Source: an uncultured Flavobacteriales bacterium
GTDB taxonomy: Bacteria > Bacteroidota > Bacteroidia > Flavobacteriales_E > Vicingaceae
Assembly (NCBI GenBank): GCA_905479995.1
Contig: CAJQON010000010.1
Span: 31,805-95,804, forward strand
Direction: 5' to 3'
DNA: 64,000 nt
Shown: in pieces, positions 34,618 through 44,082 of the stretch
Layout of the letters: every line of letters starts with the position of its first letter
Numbering within the stretch: position 1 is the first letter of the stretch
The notes under the pieces: model-generated
Seen by the model: the letters and a program-made list of their open reading frames with translations, nothing else
The model's database searches: none
Told to the model about the DNA's origin: nothing
Position numbers and translations under genes: made by a program

Positions 34618-35768
34618 TTACACCAGAGCAACATATTGAAATAGAAAACTACTTGAATGGGAAACTATCTGGAGCTGAGTTGGAACAGTTTAGTGCCAAA
34701 ATGGTGGCAGATAAACTGTTTAAAGATGAGGTAGAATTTACTCGTTTGGCAAATGAAATGGTTGTGAGTGGAGAACAATTAAAGTTAAAACAGCAGCTTC
34801 AAGAAATACACGCGACACATAAAAAAACAAAATCAACTAAGGGTTGGAAACTTGGTGGAGCACTTTTGTTGGTTGGAATAGTATTAACTCTTTTTGTAGT
34901 GAATAATGATGAGACTGAACTTGAAATCTCTAAAGATGTTTTAGTTGAAGCTGAGCAGGAAGCGAAGATAAAAGATGAAATGGAAACGGAAGAATTGGAT
35001 CGTTTTGTTCAAGAAAGAGTAGCCGAATCAGGTCTTGAGGAAAGTGAATTGGGAGAGAATACTTTATCTCTTGAGGAATCAGAACAAGAAAAAGAGGATT
35101 CGGTTGACAATTACCTTAACAGCTTGTTTTTAACAGATGATAGTAGTCCAAACACAAACGGTAATGAACCCGGAAATGAGGTTTCTACTAAACTGGAAAA
35201 ATCAGAACCAAAAGCAGCTGCTTCAATAGAAACTCCTAAAATGGACCCTTGTAAATTGGTAAAAAAAGCTAGCATAAACTTTGCATTAACTCATCCTTGT
35301 ATTAGTGATAAGAGTGGAAAAATTCGGTTTCATTCAAGTAGTCAAGATGAAGTTAAGTTTACGGAATTTTCTGTTGATGGAGGCAAAACCTTTCGCTCAG
35401 AATTTGAAGAGAGAACCTTATTTGCCGGGCAGCATTTGTTGGTAGCAAAAAATGAGGATGGATGTTTAAGTAAAGCTCAAAAAATAGAAGTAAAATATGG
35501 TAAATGTAATTATGTAATTCAGCCGAGTAGAAGTAAATATTGGAAATTGGAGCTTCCTCAATTTGAATCGGACAACTTGCAGTTGATAATTAGAAATGCC
35601 AGAACTGGAAACGTTGTTTATAATGATAAATTAGACCATGTTTCAAGTTTTGTTTGGCAAGGAACGACAACCGACAATCAGGAATTGCCAATGGGCAACT
35701 ATGTTTATCAGTTTGTTACGACTAAAAAAGGTTTAATAGCAACTGGACAACTCACGATTATTAAATAG
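34614..35768 (+). CDS. Probable anti-sigma factor with a type-B-CTD-like periplasmic end
   Basis: 384 residues. N-terminal cytoplasmic part (1-78) is short and helical (IEIENYLNGKLSGAELEQF), as in zinc-less anti-sigma proteins. One transmembrane helix (about 79-97), a long acidic linker (about 98-215), then a beta-rich periplasmic part with three or more cysteines. The last 75 residues (IIRNARTGNVVYND..., WQGTTTDNQELPMGNYVYQF..., GQLTIIK) follow the same strand pattern as the gliding-motility CTDs in this window. No signal peptide precedes it. The gene overlaps the sigma gene by ATGA. The fusion suggests that the sigma factor responds to T9SS state, which is inference. Confidence 0.75.
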   Translation: MITPEQHIEIENYLNGKLSGAELEQFSAKMVADKLFKDEVEFTRLANEMVVSGEQLKLKQQLQEIHATHKKTKSTKGWKLGGALLLVGIVLTLFVVNNDETELEISKDVLVEAEQEAKIKDEMETEELDRFVQERVAESGLEESELGENTLSLEESEQEKEDSVDNYLNSLFLTDDSSPNTNGNEPGNEVSTKLEKSEPKAAASIETPKMDPCKLVKKASINFALTHPCISDKSGKIRFHSSSQDEVKFTEFSVDGGKTFRSEFEERTLFAGQHLLVAKNEDGCLSKAQKIEVKYGKCNYVIQPSRSKYWKLELPQFESDNLQLIIRNARTGNVVYNDKLDHVSSFVWQGTTTDNQELPMGNYVYQFVTTKKGLIATGQLTIIK

Positions 35769-35775
35769 AATTCTT

Positions 35776-35783
35776 TATTTTTG
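35776..35783 (+). promoter_or_regulatory. Possible -7 element before the 35791 lipoprotein gene
   Basis: TATTTTTG matches TAnnTTTG and ends seven bases before the ATG at 35791, just after the anti-sigma stop. No TTG at -33. It suggests a separate transcript for the next three genes. Confidence 0.35.
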
Positions 35784-35790
35784 ACGGAAT

Positions 35791-36474
35791 ATGTTTCCTA
35801 ATATCCCTCTAAAATACCTTCAACGAATCGTTGCAATTGCCTTATTATTATTTATTACTGGATGCTTTGAGGTTATAGAGGAAATTACCATTAATCAAGA
35901 TGGTAAAGGAAAAGCTGGACTAACCGTAAATTTAAGTCAAGGAAAATCTAAGTTGGCTTCCATTATGCTAATGGACAGCATTAAAGGAAAACCTGTTCCT
36001 TCTGAACAAGAAATAATCGAAAAATTAAATGAAGGGAAGGTCATTGCCGAAGAAACTCCAGGCCTTCATAATGTTGTTTTAACCAGCAATTTTGATGATT
36101 TTATTTTTGAATTATCGTGTGAATTTGATAGCGTTGAGTGCATCAATCAGTTTATTTACCGCATAGAAAATCACTATTCTAGCCGGCATATTCCCGAAAA
36201 AAACCTATTTAGTTTTCAAAACAATACTTACTTTAGAAATGCTGATTACTTAATACCCAACAAGCATAAAAAAGAAATTGCAGCAGAGAAAAAAGGCTTA
36301 TTAAGTGCCAAATATGTTTCTATAGTAAGATTGCCGCAAGAAGTGGAATCTATGACCAATGAAAAAGCAAACTTAGCTAAAAATAAAAAAGCCATCATGT
36401 TAAAAGTATCTGGAGATAAATTATTAGAAAATACGCACAGTGTAACCAATAAAGTAAAACTAAAAACCCAATGA
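35791..36474 (+). CDS. Unknown lipoprotein
   Basis: 227 residues. N-terminal hydrophobic segment ends in FITGCFEV, a lipobox-like site with the cysteine near residue 26, so a lipoprotein is likely. The rest has an EITINQDGKGKAGLTVNLS strand pair and helices, with no family recognised. Its stop overlaps the start of the next gene (ATGA) and a third unknown gene follows 5 bases after that, forming a three-gene unit. The function is not known. Confidence 0.7.
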   Translation: MFPNIPLKYLQRIVAIALLLFITGCFEVIEEITINQDGKGKAGLTVNLSQGKSKLASIMLMDSIKGKPVPSEQEIIEKLNEGKVIAEETPGLHNVVLTSNFDDFIFELSCEFDSVECINQFIYRIENHYSSRHIPEKNLFSFQNNTYFRNADYLIPNKHKKEIAAEKKGLLSAKYVSIVRLPQEVESMTNEKANLAKNKKAIMLKVSGDKLLENTHSVTNKVKLKTQ

Positions 36475-38240
36475 AGAAATTAATAACAATTGCTATTATA
36501 GCACTAACAGCTAACGCTTATTATGGTCAAGATTTAGCCAATAGAGTGCCTGCTAATTCCCAATATGTAGCCACGATAAATTCGCCTAACATATTAAGTA
36601 AAATGTCTATTCAAGAAATGGAACGGCTACCTTTTGTGATGAAAGAGTTAAATGCATTTGTGATAAATAGGAATGGGTATAGAGCTAACGCTAAATTAGA
36701 TCAAGGTAAAGGATTTAATGATTTAGGATTTGACTTTAATCAACAGTCTTATGCTTTTGTAGAAGTAACAGATAGCGTTACTTATTATGGATACATTGTA
36801 GCTCTTAATAATAAGAGCAATTTTGAGGCGATGAATGATTCAAGTATGCAACTTGTTATGGATAGTAAAGGAGTAAAAGCGATTGGTAAGAGAAAGGAAA
36901 TGATCGCATGGAATAAGAAATATGCTATTTTTTTAAATGCTACCTCTGGCTATAATTATTTTAAAGATAACGAGGAGATTTATGATCGGTATGGGATGCC
37001 TAAAGACACTACTTTTCCGAGTTATTATAGTCGTTATGAAGATCAAGACAAAATTGTAAAAGTTTGGATGAAAGCTAAAGTAAAATCATTCTTTGGGAAG
37101 AAAAATAGTAAAAATGCTAAGCTTGATTTTGTGAAAAGTGCTGATGAAAATGCAGCAGTGAGTGTTTGGAGTCAAGGAGAAAGTTTTGCGTCAAATTATT
37201 TTGGTTACATTGGAGCAATAATTGGAACAAAACACAATTCGTTTCCAGGAAGTGAAGTGAACTATTATTTATACCTTAATGAGAAAGATATTACCGTAAA
37301 ATCTTCAGTAACACTTAGTGAAGAGAATAAGAAAAGTTACGCTAATATGTTTGACAATCAGCTTAACCCAAAGTTCTTTGATTACATTGATAAAGATCAA
37401 TTTTTGTCATACTATATTAGTGCTTACAGTGTTACAGGTGTATTGCAAGAAATGCCCAACCTAATAAATAATTATTTGGGCACCTCTTTTGAAAAATATG
37501 GAATGAAGGAATCGTTAGAATTATTATCTGTAGTTATAGATGAGGAAGCCATTGGTAAAGTGGTTTGCGGAGACGCTATTTTCGTGCTTTCTGACATTGC
37601 CAACCATGAAGTAACTTATATTGATTATGATTGGAACGAAGATTATACAGAGAAAAAAGAAGTTACGAGAACAAAAAAAGAAGTTGTTCCAGAATTTTTA
37701 TACATGATGTCTACCAAAGATGAAGGGTCAATACATAAAATAATGAAGTTGGCTATGAAGGGAAGTAGTGCTATGCGAAGTAAGGAAAAGTTGATAAAAG
37801 AAGAAGGTTATTACAGCTTACTGCCCTACCGAAATGCTCCGTTTAAACTCTATTTTGTAGTAAGAGATGGCATTGTTTTTATATTGAATAGTGATGAGAA
37901 ATTGCAAGATATACTTACAAATAAAAAAGTAAATAAGTTGTCAACTGAAACAATGAAAGACATGGAGCATGCTCCATTTAGAACCTATATTGACGGTAAA
38001 AAAATAATGGATAAGTTTTCTAAAACAATGGGAGAATCAACTAAGTCACCTAAAAATTTGAAAATGCTTGATCATTTCACTAAAAATGTTGGAAGCTTGT
38101 CAGTATACCAAAATAAAATGATGGAGAATGGTTTGTCTATTGAAGCCAAATACACCTTTACAAACGATGAACCGAATGGCTTAAAACATGTATTGAACCT
38201 AATTGATGAGTTGTATCAAATGGAAAAAGGAGACCGATAA
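36471..38240 (+). CDS. Unknown exported protein (DUF4836-like, tentative)
   Basis: 589 residues with a signal peptide (cleaved near AYYG). The mature start, RVPANSQYVATINSPNILSKM, has the pattern of Bacteroidota DUF4836-type proteins, which begin with a statement of the form P-x-x-A-x-x-V-x-x-I-N. The assignment is tentative. The remainder mixes strands and helices with charged surfaces and no catalytic motif. Coupled by ATGA overlap to the lipoprotein upstream and 5 bases from the next gene. Confidence 0.65.
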   Translation: MKKLITIAIIALTANAYYGQDLANRVPANSQYVATINSPNILSKMSIQEMERLPFVMKELNAFVINRNGYRANAKLDQGKGFNDLGFDFNQQSYAFVEVTDSVTYYGYIVALNNKSNFEAMNDSSMQLVMDSKGVKAIGKRKEMIAWNKKYAIFLNATSGYNYFKDNEEIYDRYGMPKDTTFPSYYSRYEDQDKIVKVWMKAKVKSFFGKKNSKNAKLDFVKSADENAAVSVWSQGESFASNYFGYIGAIIGTKHNSFPGSEVNYYLYLNEKDITVKSSVTLSEENKKSYANMFDNQLNPKFFDYIDKDQFLSYYISAYSVTGVLQEMPNLINNYLGTSFEKYGMKESLELLSVVIDEEAIGKVVCGDAIFVLSDIANHEVTYIDYDWNEDYTEKKEVTRTKKEVVPEFLYMMSTKDEGSIHKIMKLAMKGSSAMRSKEKLIKEEGYYSLLPYRNAPFKLYFVVRDGIVFILNSDEKLQDILTNKKVNKLSTETMKDMEHAPFRTYIDGKKIMDKFSKTMGESTKSPKNLKMLDHFTKNVGSLSVYQNKMMENGLSIEAKYTFTNDEPNGLKHVLNLIDELYQMEKGDR

Positions 38241-38245
38241 GCTGA

Positions 38246-39697
38246 ATGAAAAAAAGCTATTTTATTATCACTTTCTTGGTGTTGGTCGCAATGCTGGCTA
38301 TTTACTTTTTTTGGAACAATAAAAAAGTAGCTGTAGGGTTAGAGCCTGCTGTTTACAAACATGTTTTAAAAAGTAGTGACATTGTTGGAACTGTTAATTA
38401 CAATGAGATAGAAGACATTGTTCAGTCAGCAATATTTAGCAATCCTTTTGAATTAATTGCTTTGCAAAACCAATTGGGAGAACAAGATTTTGTTGGAGAT
38501 TTGTTGCTTGCTCTATTGGAAGGAGGTATAAATAAAAACCACAAGATGGTTTTTGCTGCGGAGAATACTAGTAAATCGGGCTATTTACTGATGGAACTTC
38601 GTGACACTAAAAAGTTTAAGAAGAACCTTAAGGTTCAACTGTCAGGTTATAAAAGTATTACATTAAAAACGGCTAAAGGAGCTATTGGAAGCTACTACCT
38701 CGACCAAAAAGTTGGAATTATTATTCAGGAGGAATTGGCTTTAATTGTTTGTGGAAAGGAAGAAGTTGTGGTTAAATTGTCTGGCGAAATATTGGATAGA
38801 AAGGAATGCTATGGAACAGGTAGTTCGGCTATAACTAAATTAAAGAAGAGCAATGACCATATTTCTGTTTGGTTGAAAAAGGACGCCTTAATTTCGGAAT
38901 GTATTACTAGCAATAGTGAAGGGTTTGTTTATGTAAATTTTTTAAATGGAGAATTACGTGTAAATGGATCTTTTAGTGCAGAAACTAACTACTTTACTGA
39001 TAAAAATGTGATGGTTTATGATTGCGATACATGTGCAATTTCGTTGAACATGAATATGAAAAACAACGCAAAGGTTTTAGATTATATTGGGCCATTGTTA
39101 CATCAAAAAGCTGACTCAGTATTTCAATTACTTAATATAGATTATAAGCAATTGGTTAAACATAATAATGGTAAAATAAATGCGGTATTAATCGGTAACG
39201 GAGTTCAAAAAGAAAGTATAATTACCTATGAATTTGATGATAACTTTAACAAAGTAAAAAAAGAAGAAATACGCTTAATTCCAATCACCGATTTTTTGGT
39301 TGAAATGGGTACTGAACATCAGAAAATGTATGGTTGGTTAAAAGAAAAAAAAGTGATAAAATATCAAGGTGGATTAGAGCTCTTTACCAACCCTGTTGGG
39401 AAATGTTATGTTAATGTAGTTGAGAATGGGCTGTTGTTGGCCCCCAATATTGAGTTGTTTGGCAAATACCCCAAAATTGAAAGAGATAGTTTAGGGTTTA
39501 ACTTACGGGCTAATTTTGATGGATTAAATGCGTTGTTTTCGAATGATAAATATGATTTAGGAGCTAAGTTCTCAATGCTTAATTGCAACGCTACTCAAAG
39601 AGATTCAGTGATAAGCTTTCAAGTTAATCTGCAAACCAAAAATGCATCTAAAAATGCATTATTCGATGTGGTTAATGTTGTATTAAATCAAGAATAA
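38246..39697 (+). CDS. Unknown membrane-anchored protein
   Basis: 483 residues. One N-terminal membrane helix (SYFIITFLVLVAMLAIYFFW) without a clear cleavage site, so probably anchored in the inner membrane and facing the periplasm. It shares the topic of its upstream neighbour: YKHVLKSSDIVGTVNYNEIEDIV resembles the opening of the 36471 product, so the two may be distant paralogues. No family recognised. Last gene of the three-gene unit; no terminator is visible after it. Confidence 0.65.
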   Translation: MKKSYFIITFLVLVAMLAIYFFWNNKKVAVGLEPAVYKHVLKSSDIVGTVNYNEIEDIVQSAIFSNPFELIALQNQLGEQDFVGDLLLALLEGGINKNHKMVFAAENTSKSGYLLMELRDTKKFKKNLKVQLSGYKSITLKTAKGAIGSYYLDQKVGIIIQEELALIVCGKEEVVVKLSGEILDRKECYGTGSSAITKLKKSNDHISVWLKKDALISECITSNSEGFVYVNFLNGELRVNGSFSAETNYFTDKNVMVYDCDTCAISLNMNMKNNAKVLDYIGPLLHQKADSVFQLLNIDYKQLVKHNNGKINAVLIGNGVQKESIITYEFDDNFNKVKKEEIRLIPITDFLVEMGTEHQKMYGWLKEKKVIKYQGGLELFTNPVGKCYVNVVENGLLLAPNIELFGKYPKIERDSLGFNLRANFDGLNALFSNDKYDLGAKFSMLNCNATQRDSVISFQVNLQTKNASKNALFDVVNVVLNQE

Positions 39698-39773
39698 TTA
39701 CCACATTATTTTGTTGGTTTCCCCCACCCAGAGATTCTATAATTAATCATAGTTTGACTAAGTTTCACGAGTA

Positions 39774-39920
39774 TTAAAATTTATGAGTTAAAACAACAAA
39801 AACAATGGCAAGGGTATAAACGGCTAGTGTAGAGCTAACAATAAATAACTGTTCAGAGTAGCTCAACAAACTGTTGTTATGGTACATTTTTGAATAGAGC
39901 AATTGAACGGTTTTTTTCAT
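39774..39920 (-). CDS. Candidate 48-residue small membrane protein
   Basis: ATG at 39918-39920, TAA at 39774-39776. The product begins MKKTVQLLYSKMYHNN and has one hydrophobic helix (about 23-44, QLFIVSSTLAVYTLAIVFVV) and ends THKF. Basic N-terminus and a single span fit a small inner-membrane protein. It lies 61 bases after another small gene on the same strand. There is no family match and no Shine-Dalgarno beyond a weak AGGA, so it could be chance. Confidence 0.4.
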   Translation of the reverse strand: MKKTVQLLYSKMYHNNSLLSYSEQLFIVSSTLAVYTLAIVFVVLTHKF

Positions 39921-39981
39921 GATGATCCTATCATAATTATGGGAAAATTACTGCTGTGGCACATCATTTTATTAAATAATT

Positions 39982-40161
39982 CTAATGCTCTTTCGTCTGC
40001 CCAAACTGTTTTTTAACCTCTACAATTAGTGCATTGGCACCATTTTGTTTTATCATTCGTTTGGCGGTTCTAATAATTCCTTTTGCGTTGTCAAAATCTA
40101 TTCTTTCTCTATTTATAATAGAGAGTTTAAGTCTCTCTTCACACATCATCAACCTTACCAT
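39982..40161 (-). CDS. Candidate 59-residue small cytoplasmic protein
   Basis: ATG at 40159-40161, two bases after the stop of the T9SS gene, and TAG at 39982-39984. The product starts MVRLMMCEERLKLSIINRER and is helical, charged and soluble (IDFDNAKGIIRTAKRM..., ALIVEVKKQFGQ). The amino acid make-up is unlike a random reading of AT-rich DNA, and the tight spacing suggests translational coupling. No family recognised. It is the better supported of the two small genes here. Confidence 0.5.
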   Translation of the reverse strand: MVRLMMCEERLKLSIINRERIDFDNAKGIIRTAKRMIKQNGANALIVEVKKQFGQTKEH

Positions 40162-40163
40162 GT

Positions 40164-42086
40164 CTATTTTGTCTTTACCAATCGCTCTATTACTTGAATA
40201 GACTCGTTGTACATTTTTAAAATATAAGTTCCTGTTGGGAGTTGTTCATTTAATACGATAGCAGTATTACTTGTATCAATTAGTTGAGTATATACGACCC
40301 TTCCTAAGTAATCATAAACCTCTAAGGTAATAGGCGAAGTAACCTGTGCTGATAATTGAACCGTAAAACTATTTTTAAATGGATTAGGATATATAGTGAT
40401 GTTATTTGCTTGATCACAAGTAATTACTCGTATACCTAATAATTTAAACTCTCCGTTGTAATCGGTTTGTTTTAATTGGTAATATGCTTTGCTTTTTAAT
40501 GGATTGTTATCGGTCCAAGTATAGTTGACAATGCTATTACTATTTCCATTTCCTTTAACTGTTCCAATTGGAGAAAAATCTAATCCATCCTCACTTCTTA
40601 AAATGGTGAAGTAATCGTTGTTAATTTCATTTGCAGTAGTCCAGTTTAGTGTGGGCGTTTCATTGTTGCAAGTGGCCTCAAAACTTAACAGTTCTATTGG
40701 TAAAGGTGTAATTGAGTTAGTAGATCCAATGGTAATGAATCGAGTACTGTTGTTTGCAATGTGTGTGTCAGAAATTCCTGAAACAGTTATTACAGACCCT
40801 GAGTAACTAATAACTGTCCCAAAGGCATCGCCATTAAAGTAACAGGTGGTAGTTCCAGATGAAAAGTCGCCATCATCATCCACCAATAATCTTAAATGAC
40901 TAATTGTTACAGCTGTAGGTTTGGCACATGCGTTTAGGGTAAAATCCATGCTAAAGTCTTCACTCAGGTTTGTTTTGGTCACTTTCCATTCTCTTTCTAG
41001 TCGTGAATATAGTCCACAAGCAGAAGGTACTTCTGCATTAATTGTCGCATTTCCACACATACGCCCTTGGTTATCACCAACTACAACATAAGAAATGTCA
41101 CTGGCAAAAGCTCCAGCATTTGCGCTGTTGGTAGCTGCAAGAGTACTTAAGTAAATACGGGTAGTATCATCTATAGTGTGTGATTGTTTTTGGAGGAGAG
41201 TTCTGTCGTTATCTTTACCTATACCAATAATGTTGTTATGGTAGTCGGAATAATCATCAGCATCCCAAATCTGTGTAGCTAATGAAGCAATATAATCTCC
41301 ATCAACACCACCTAAAGCATTGCTTAGTGTTATGCCATACTTAATGGCAAAATAAGTTTCAATGTTTACTTTTTCTGTTGTGCCATGGGCTGCATTATAA
41401 ATAGCTATTTCTCCAAATAGTACCGATCCAGGCCAGCCATGTGCATACATTTTTCCGAATGCAATAGGTGAAGAGGATGTTCCTGAAGGAGAAGTTACAG
41501 TACTGTTGTTTTTGTAAGCTCCTGCATCATAAACTTTTAAATTTGTTCCGTTAGCTATGGTCGATGCTAAATGTTGCTGTGTGTTCCCTCCGCCAACTCC
41601 AGTAGTAGCTCGGTTTGATCCATTTTTATCGAAGTAAGAACTTCCGGGAGATAAAACGATCTTGGCATTAGAACCTGCATCATCCCAAGTAAAATTAGTT
41701 CCTGCTCCAGAAAGGTGTTGCATTACTCCATACATTGATATGTTTGTTCCACTAGTAAAAGTAGAAAATTGAACGTTGCTTGAGGCTAAAAAATCATTGA
41801 CTCCATCGAATAAGATAGCTGGATTATAATTAAAAACATTGGTATTTAAAGTCGGTTGATTGCTAGCAGTTGTCTGTGAAGCATTGGGAATGGATGCGTT
41901 GCTTGATTGTTCATTCCATTGCTGTACAGTTCCACTGTTTGTCGCAGCAGTAACTCCTGCATCAGAATAGACGTTTGCATCTGCCTTAAACCATAAAGTG
42001 AGATTTGTTGAAATGGATCCTGGTGATTGTGCGCTAACACTTAAATAACTAAGTAATAAAATTGTTAGTGTGGTAGTAGTTTTCAT
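40164..42086 (-). CDS. T9SS type A secreted protein
   Basis: 640 residues from the ATG at 42086, which begins a clear signal peptide (MKTTTTLTILLLSYLSVSAQ); the frame extends 34 codons further without one. The N-terminal half (about 25-230) has the LWFKADANVYSDAG and AILFDGVNDFL pattern of a concanavalin/LamG-like carbohydrate-binding sandwich. Then comes the PLPIELLSFEATC...LNWTTANEINNDYF region that commonly precedes a type A CTD, and the CTD itself (about 565-640: IYPNPF, GRVVYT, LPTGTYILK, RLVKTK). The cargo is exported by T9SS and may be lipid-anchored or released. A small gene follows within 2 bases. Confidence 0.88.
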   Translation of the reverse strand: MKTTTTLTILLLSYLSVSAQSPGSISTNLTLWFKADANVYSDAGVTAATNSGTVQQWNEQSSNASIPNASQTTASNQPTLNTNVFNYNPAILFDGVNDFLASSNVQFSTFTSGTNISMYGVMQHLSGAGTNFTWDDAGSNAKIVLSPGSSYFDKNGSNRATTGVGGGNTQQHLASTIANGTNLKVYDAGAYKNNSTVTSPSGTSSSPIAFGKMYAHGWPGSVLFGEIAIYNAAHGTTEKVNIETYFAIKYGITLSNALGGVDGDYIASLATQIWDADDYSDYHNNIIGIGKDNDRTLLQKQSHTIDDTTRIYLSTLAATNSANAGAFASDISYVVVGDNQGRMCGNATINAEVPSACGLYSRLEREWKVTKTNLSEDFSMDFTLNACAKPTAVTISHLRLLVDDDGDFSSGTTTCYFNGDAFGTVISYSGSVITVSGISDTHIANNSTRFITIGSTNSITPLPIELLSFEATCNNETPTLNWTTANEINNDYFTILRSEDGLDFSPIGTVKGNGNSNSIVNYTWTDNNPLKSKAYYQLKQTDYNGEFKLLGIRVITCDQANNITIYPNPFKNSFTVQLSAQVTSPITLEVYDYLGRVVYTQLIDTSNTAIVLNEQLPTGTYILKMYNESIQVIERLVKTK

Positions 42087-42232
42087 TGTAGTAGCAATTT
42101 CGTTGACAACTATTTTTTTAATTTGTTGTGCAAACGTAACGCAAGGAAGGATACTTATAAAAAATATTGGTGGACAACTAGTGGACACCGCTGAAACACC
42201 CTATTAGCAGATGGTTGCAAAGCTTATGTTGC

Positions 42233-43978
42233 TTAGATTAAAGCTTTAAGGTAATCGGTTAAGCTAATTTCTTGGGCAAGATGGAGCTTCTTTTTTAAAC
42301 GATGCTTCGTTTTCTTTACCGATTCAGTAGAAATGTTTTTACTAATGCCAATTTCTTTATTCGACATTCCAATAGTAATCATTGCTGCCAATTTTAGATC
42401 GGAATCAGAAAGCGTATTGTGTTTTATTAGCAGGTTGTTGTAAAAGGCACCACTTAATTCCCCCATTTGGGTTTGAAGGTGTGCTCTAGTTGATTTTACA
42501 TCCAATTCATTTTGTATGTAAATTTCTATGCCTTTTAGTTCAGGCTTAGAAATACTAGATAATTTGTCTAATTCTTGAATTAAACCTTCAGAAAAGCCTT
42601 GTTTTGTTGTTAATTCTAAAGATAGAGCTTGGACATTCTTGCTTTCTTCTTTTATTTTAAGAGTCAATACTTCTTGTTCTTTTTTTGCAAAACGGAGCTC
42701 TGCTTCTTTAATGATGGATTTTTTGGTTTGAGTTGCTTTATACTTCCAGAATAAAAATGAAATAATCCCAATGCTTAAGCTAAATGCTAAGATTAGGGCA
42801 ATGAGTTCTATTCGTTTTTTTTCTGCATTGTTTTGTTGTGTAATAATTACTTGATTTTGTAGCTGTTTTTCTAGTTTCATTTTTTCGGTAACCTGCTGCA
42901 AGGAATGGGTAGAGTTTTGTTCTCCCATGTTTTTTTGCATTTTCATTTGAGCTTGAAAATAGCTTTTGCTAAGGCTGACCCATTTAGATGAATACAATTG
43001 ATATTTTGATTTTTGGCCTATTTCTTTATATGCATGCATCAGCATTTCAATAGCGGCCAATTCGTTTTCATCGGAAAGATAAATTGGGTAATTACTTCGC
43101 AAGTTTTGTACTCTTTTAATTAAGCTTTTGTAATCCTTGCGTGTTGTATCTATTTGGGCTAATAGTAGTTCTGCATTAATAAACGACATCTTTTGTGTGG
43201 ATGGCTCACTCCCTTTTGAGTCAATTAATAAACATTCGTAGGCTTTGGCGTATTCTCCTTTTTTATAATAACTGTTGCCTAAATTTCCCATAATAAAGGC
43301 GTAGTTCGCTATTTCCTTATTGTTTTCCTCTATTATTTTTATAGCATTGGTATACGCTGCGATGGCATCATCAAATCGGTTTAAATTGTCAGCAATAAGT
43401 CCTTGTTGGTTGTAGGTGCCAATTAAATCATTAAGCTTTCCTTTCTTTTTTGCAAGATCTATTGCTGTGGCTGTCATCAATAAAGCACTATCGGGTAATT
43501 CAAGTAAGACATAAAGCTTGGCCTTCTGGTAATAATATTTTCCATCTTTTTGTGAAGCACAGTTTTGATCTAAATAATAAATGCCTTGCCGATAATCTTG
43601 CAATACTGTAATCAGTTTAACAAGTTCCGCGGTAATGTGTTTGCAGGTGGAGCAGTTTCTGTCGGTTTCAGGTACTTTGCAGTATTGATTGTATGCCTTT
43701 AATGCGAGTTGAAACGCTTCTTCTTTTCTATTATATAGATCGAGGGTGACAAGTTTTGTGAAAATGGCACCGGCAACTCCATTTAGATTTAGTTTTTCTT
43801 TATGGAAACGAATCATTTCATCGGCATAAAAAATAGAAGAATCTTCATTTAAGCGGTCTCTGTGAAAGTCTAATCGTTCGTATATTTCTGAGGTATTGTT
43901 CCAATCCCTTTCTTGGGATAAAATATTAGGGCTTATTAGTAATATAGAAATTAGGATGTATAGATGGGATAATCGCAT
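42233..43978 (-). CDS. TPR-TM-HTH (LuxR-like) membrane regulator
   Basis: 581 residues from the ATG at 43978. Signal peptide (cleaved near ILSQ), TPR repeats (about 25-330, for example AIAAYTNAIKIIEENN and NLGNSYYKKGEYAKAYECL), one membrane helix (about 388-407, LIALILAFSLSIGIISFLFW), a coiled coil, and a C-terminal LuxR-type helix-turn-helix (about 520-581: SDSDLKLAAMITIGMSNKEIGISKNISTESVKKTKHRLKKK). Membrane-bound regulators of this shape are common in Bacteroidota. It has no kinase partner in its own gene. It lies downstream of the response regulator gene at 44083 on the same strand. Confidence 0.85.
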   Translation of the reverse strand: MRLSHLYILISILLISPNILSQERDWNNTSEIYERLDFHRDRLNEDSSIFYADEMIRFHKEKLNLNGVAGAIFTKLVTLDLYNRKEEAFQLALKAYNQYCKVPETDRNCSTCKHITAELVKLITVLQDYRQGIYYLDQNCASQKDGKYYYQKAKLYVLLELPDSALLMTATAIDLAKKKGKLNDLIGTYNQQGLIADNLNRFDDAIAAYTNAIKIIEENNKEIANYAFIMGNLGNSYYKKGEYAKAYECLLIDSKGSEPSTQKMSFINAELLLAQIDTTRKDYKSLIKRVQNLRSNYPIYLSDENELAAIEMLMHAYKEIGQKSKYQLYSSKWVSLSKSYFQAQMKMQKNMGEQNSTHSLQQVTEKMKLEKQLQNQVIITQQNNAEKKRIELIALILAFSLSIGIISFLFWKYKATQTKKSIIKEAELRFAKKEQEVLTLKIKEESKNVQALSLELTTKQGFSEGLIQELDKLSSISKPELKGIEIYIQNELDVKSTRAHLQTQMGELSGAFYNNLLIKHNTLSDSDLKLAAMITIGMSNKEIGISKNISTESVKKTKHRLKKKLHLAQEISLTDYLKALI

Positions 43979-43987
43979 AGTTATTAG

Positions 43988-43995
43988 CAAATATA
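43988..43995 (-). promoter_or_regulatory. Possible -7 element of the TPR-TM-HTH gene
   Basis: The minus strand reads TATATTTG, matching TAnnTTTG, nine bases before the ATG at 43978. No TTG is found at the -33 distance. The longer frame's first codon is the TTG inside this element. Confidence 0.35.
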
Positions 43996-44082
43996 TGTTT
44001 TTGTTAGTTTATGAACATATTTGCATTTGAACAGCAAGATTAATAATCAGTTAAGCGTTACTTATTTTAATGAGCTCTTTTG

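Noticed and set aside
42121..42146. GCAA-N7-GCAA direct repeat upstream of the T9SS type A gene, as a third TGTGCA-type site
   Set aside because: The second half-site (AACGCA) does not match TGTGCA; only the period is shared.
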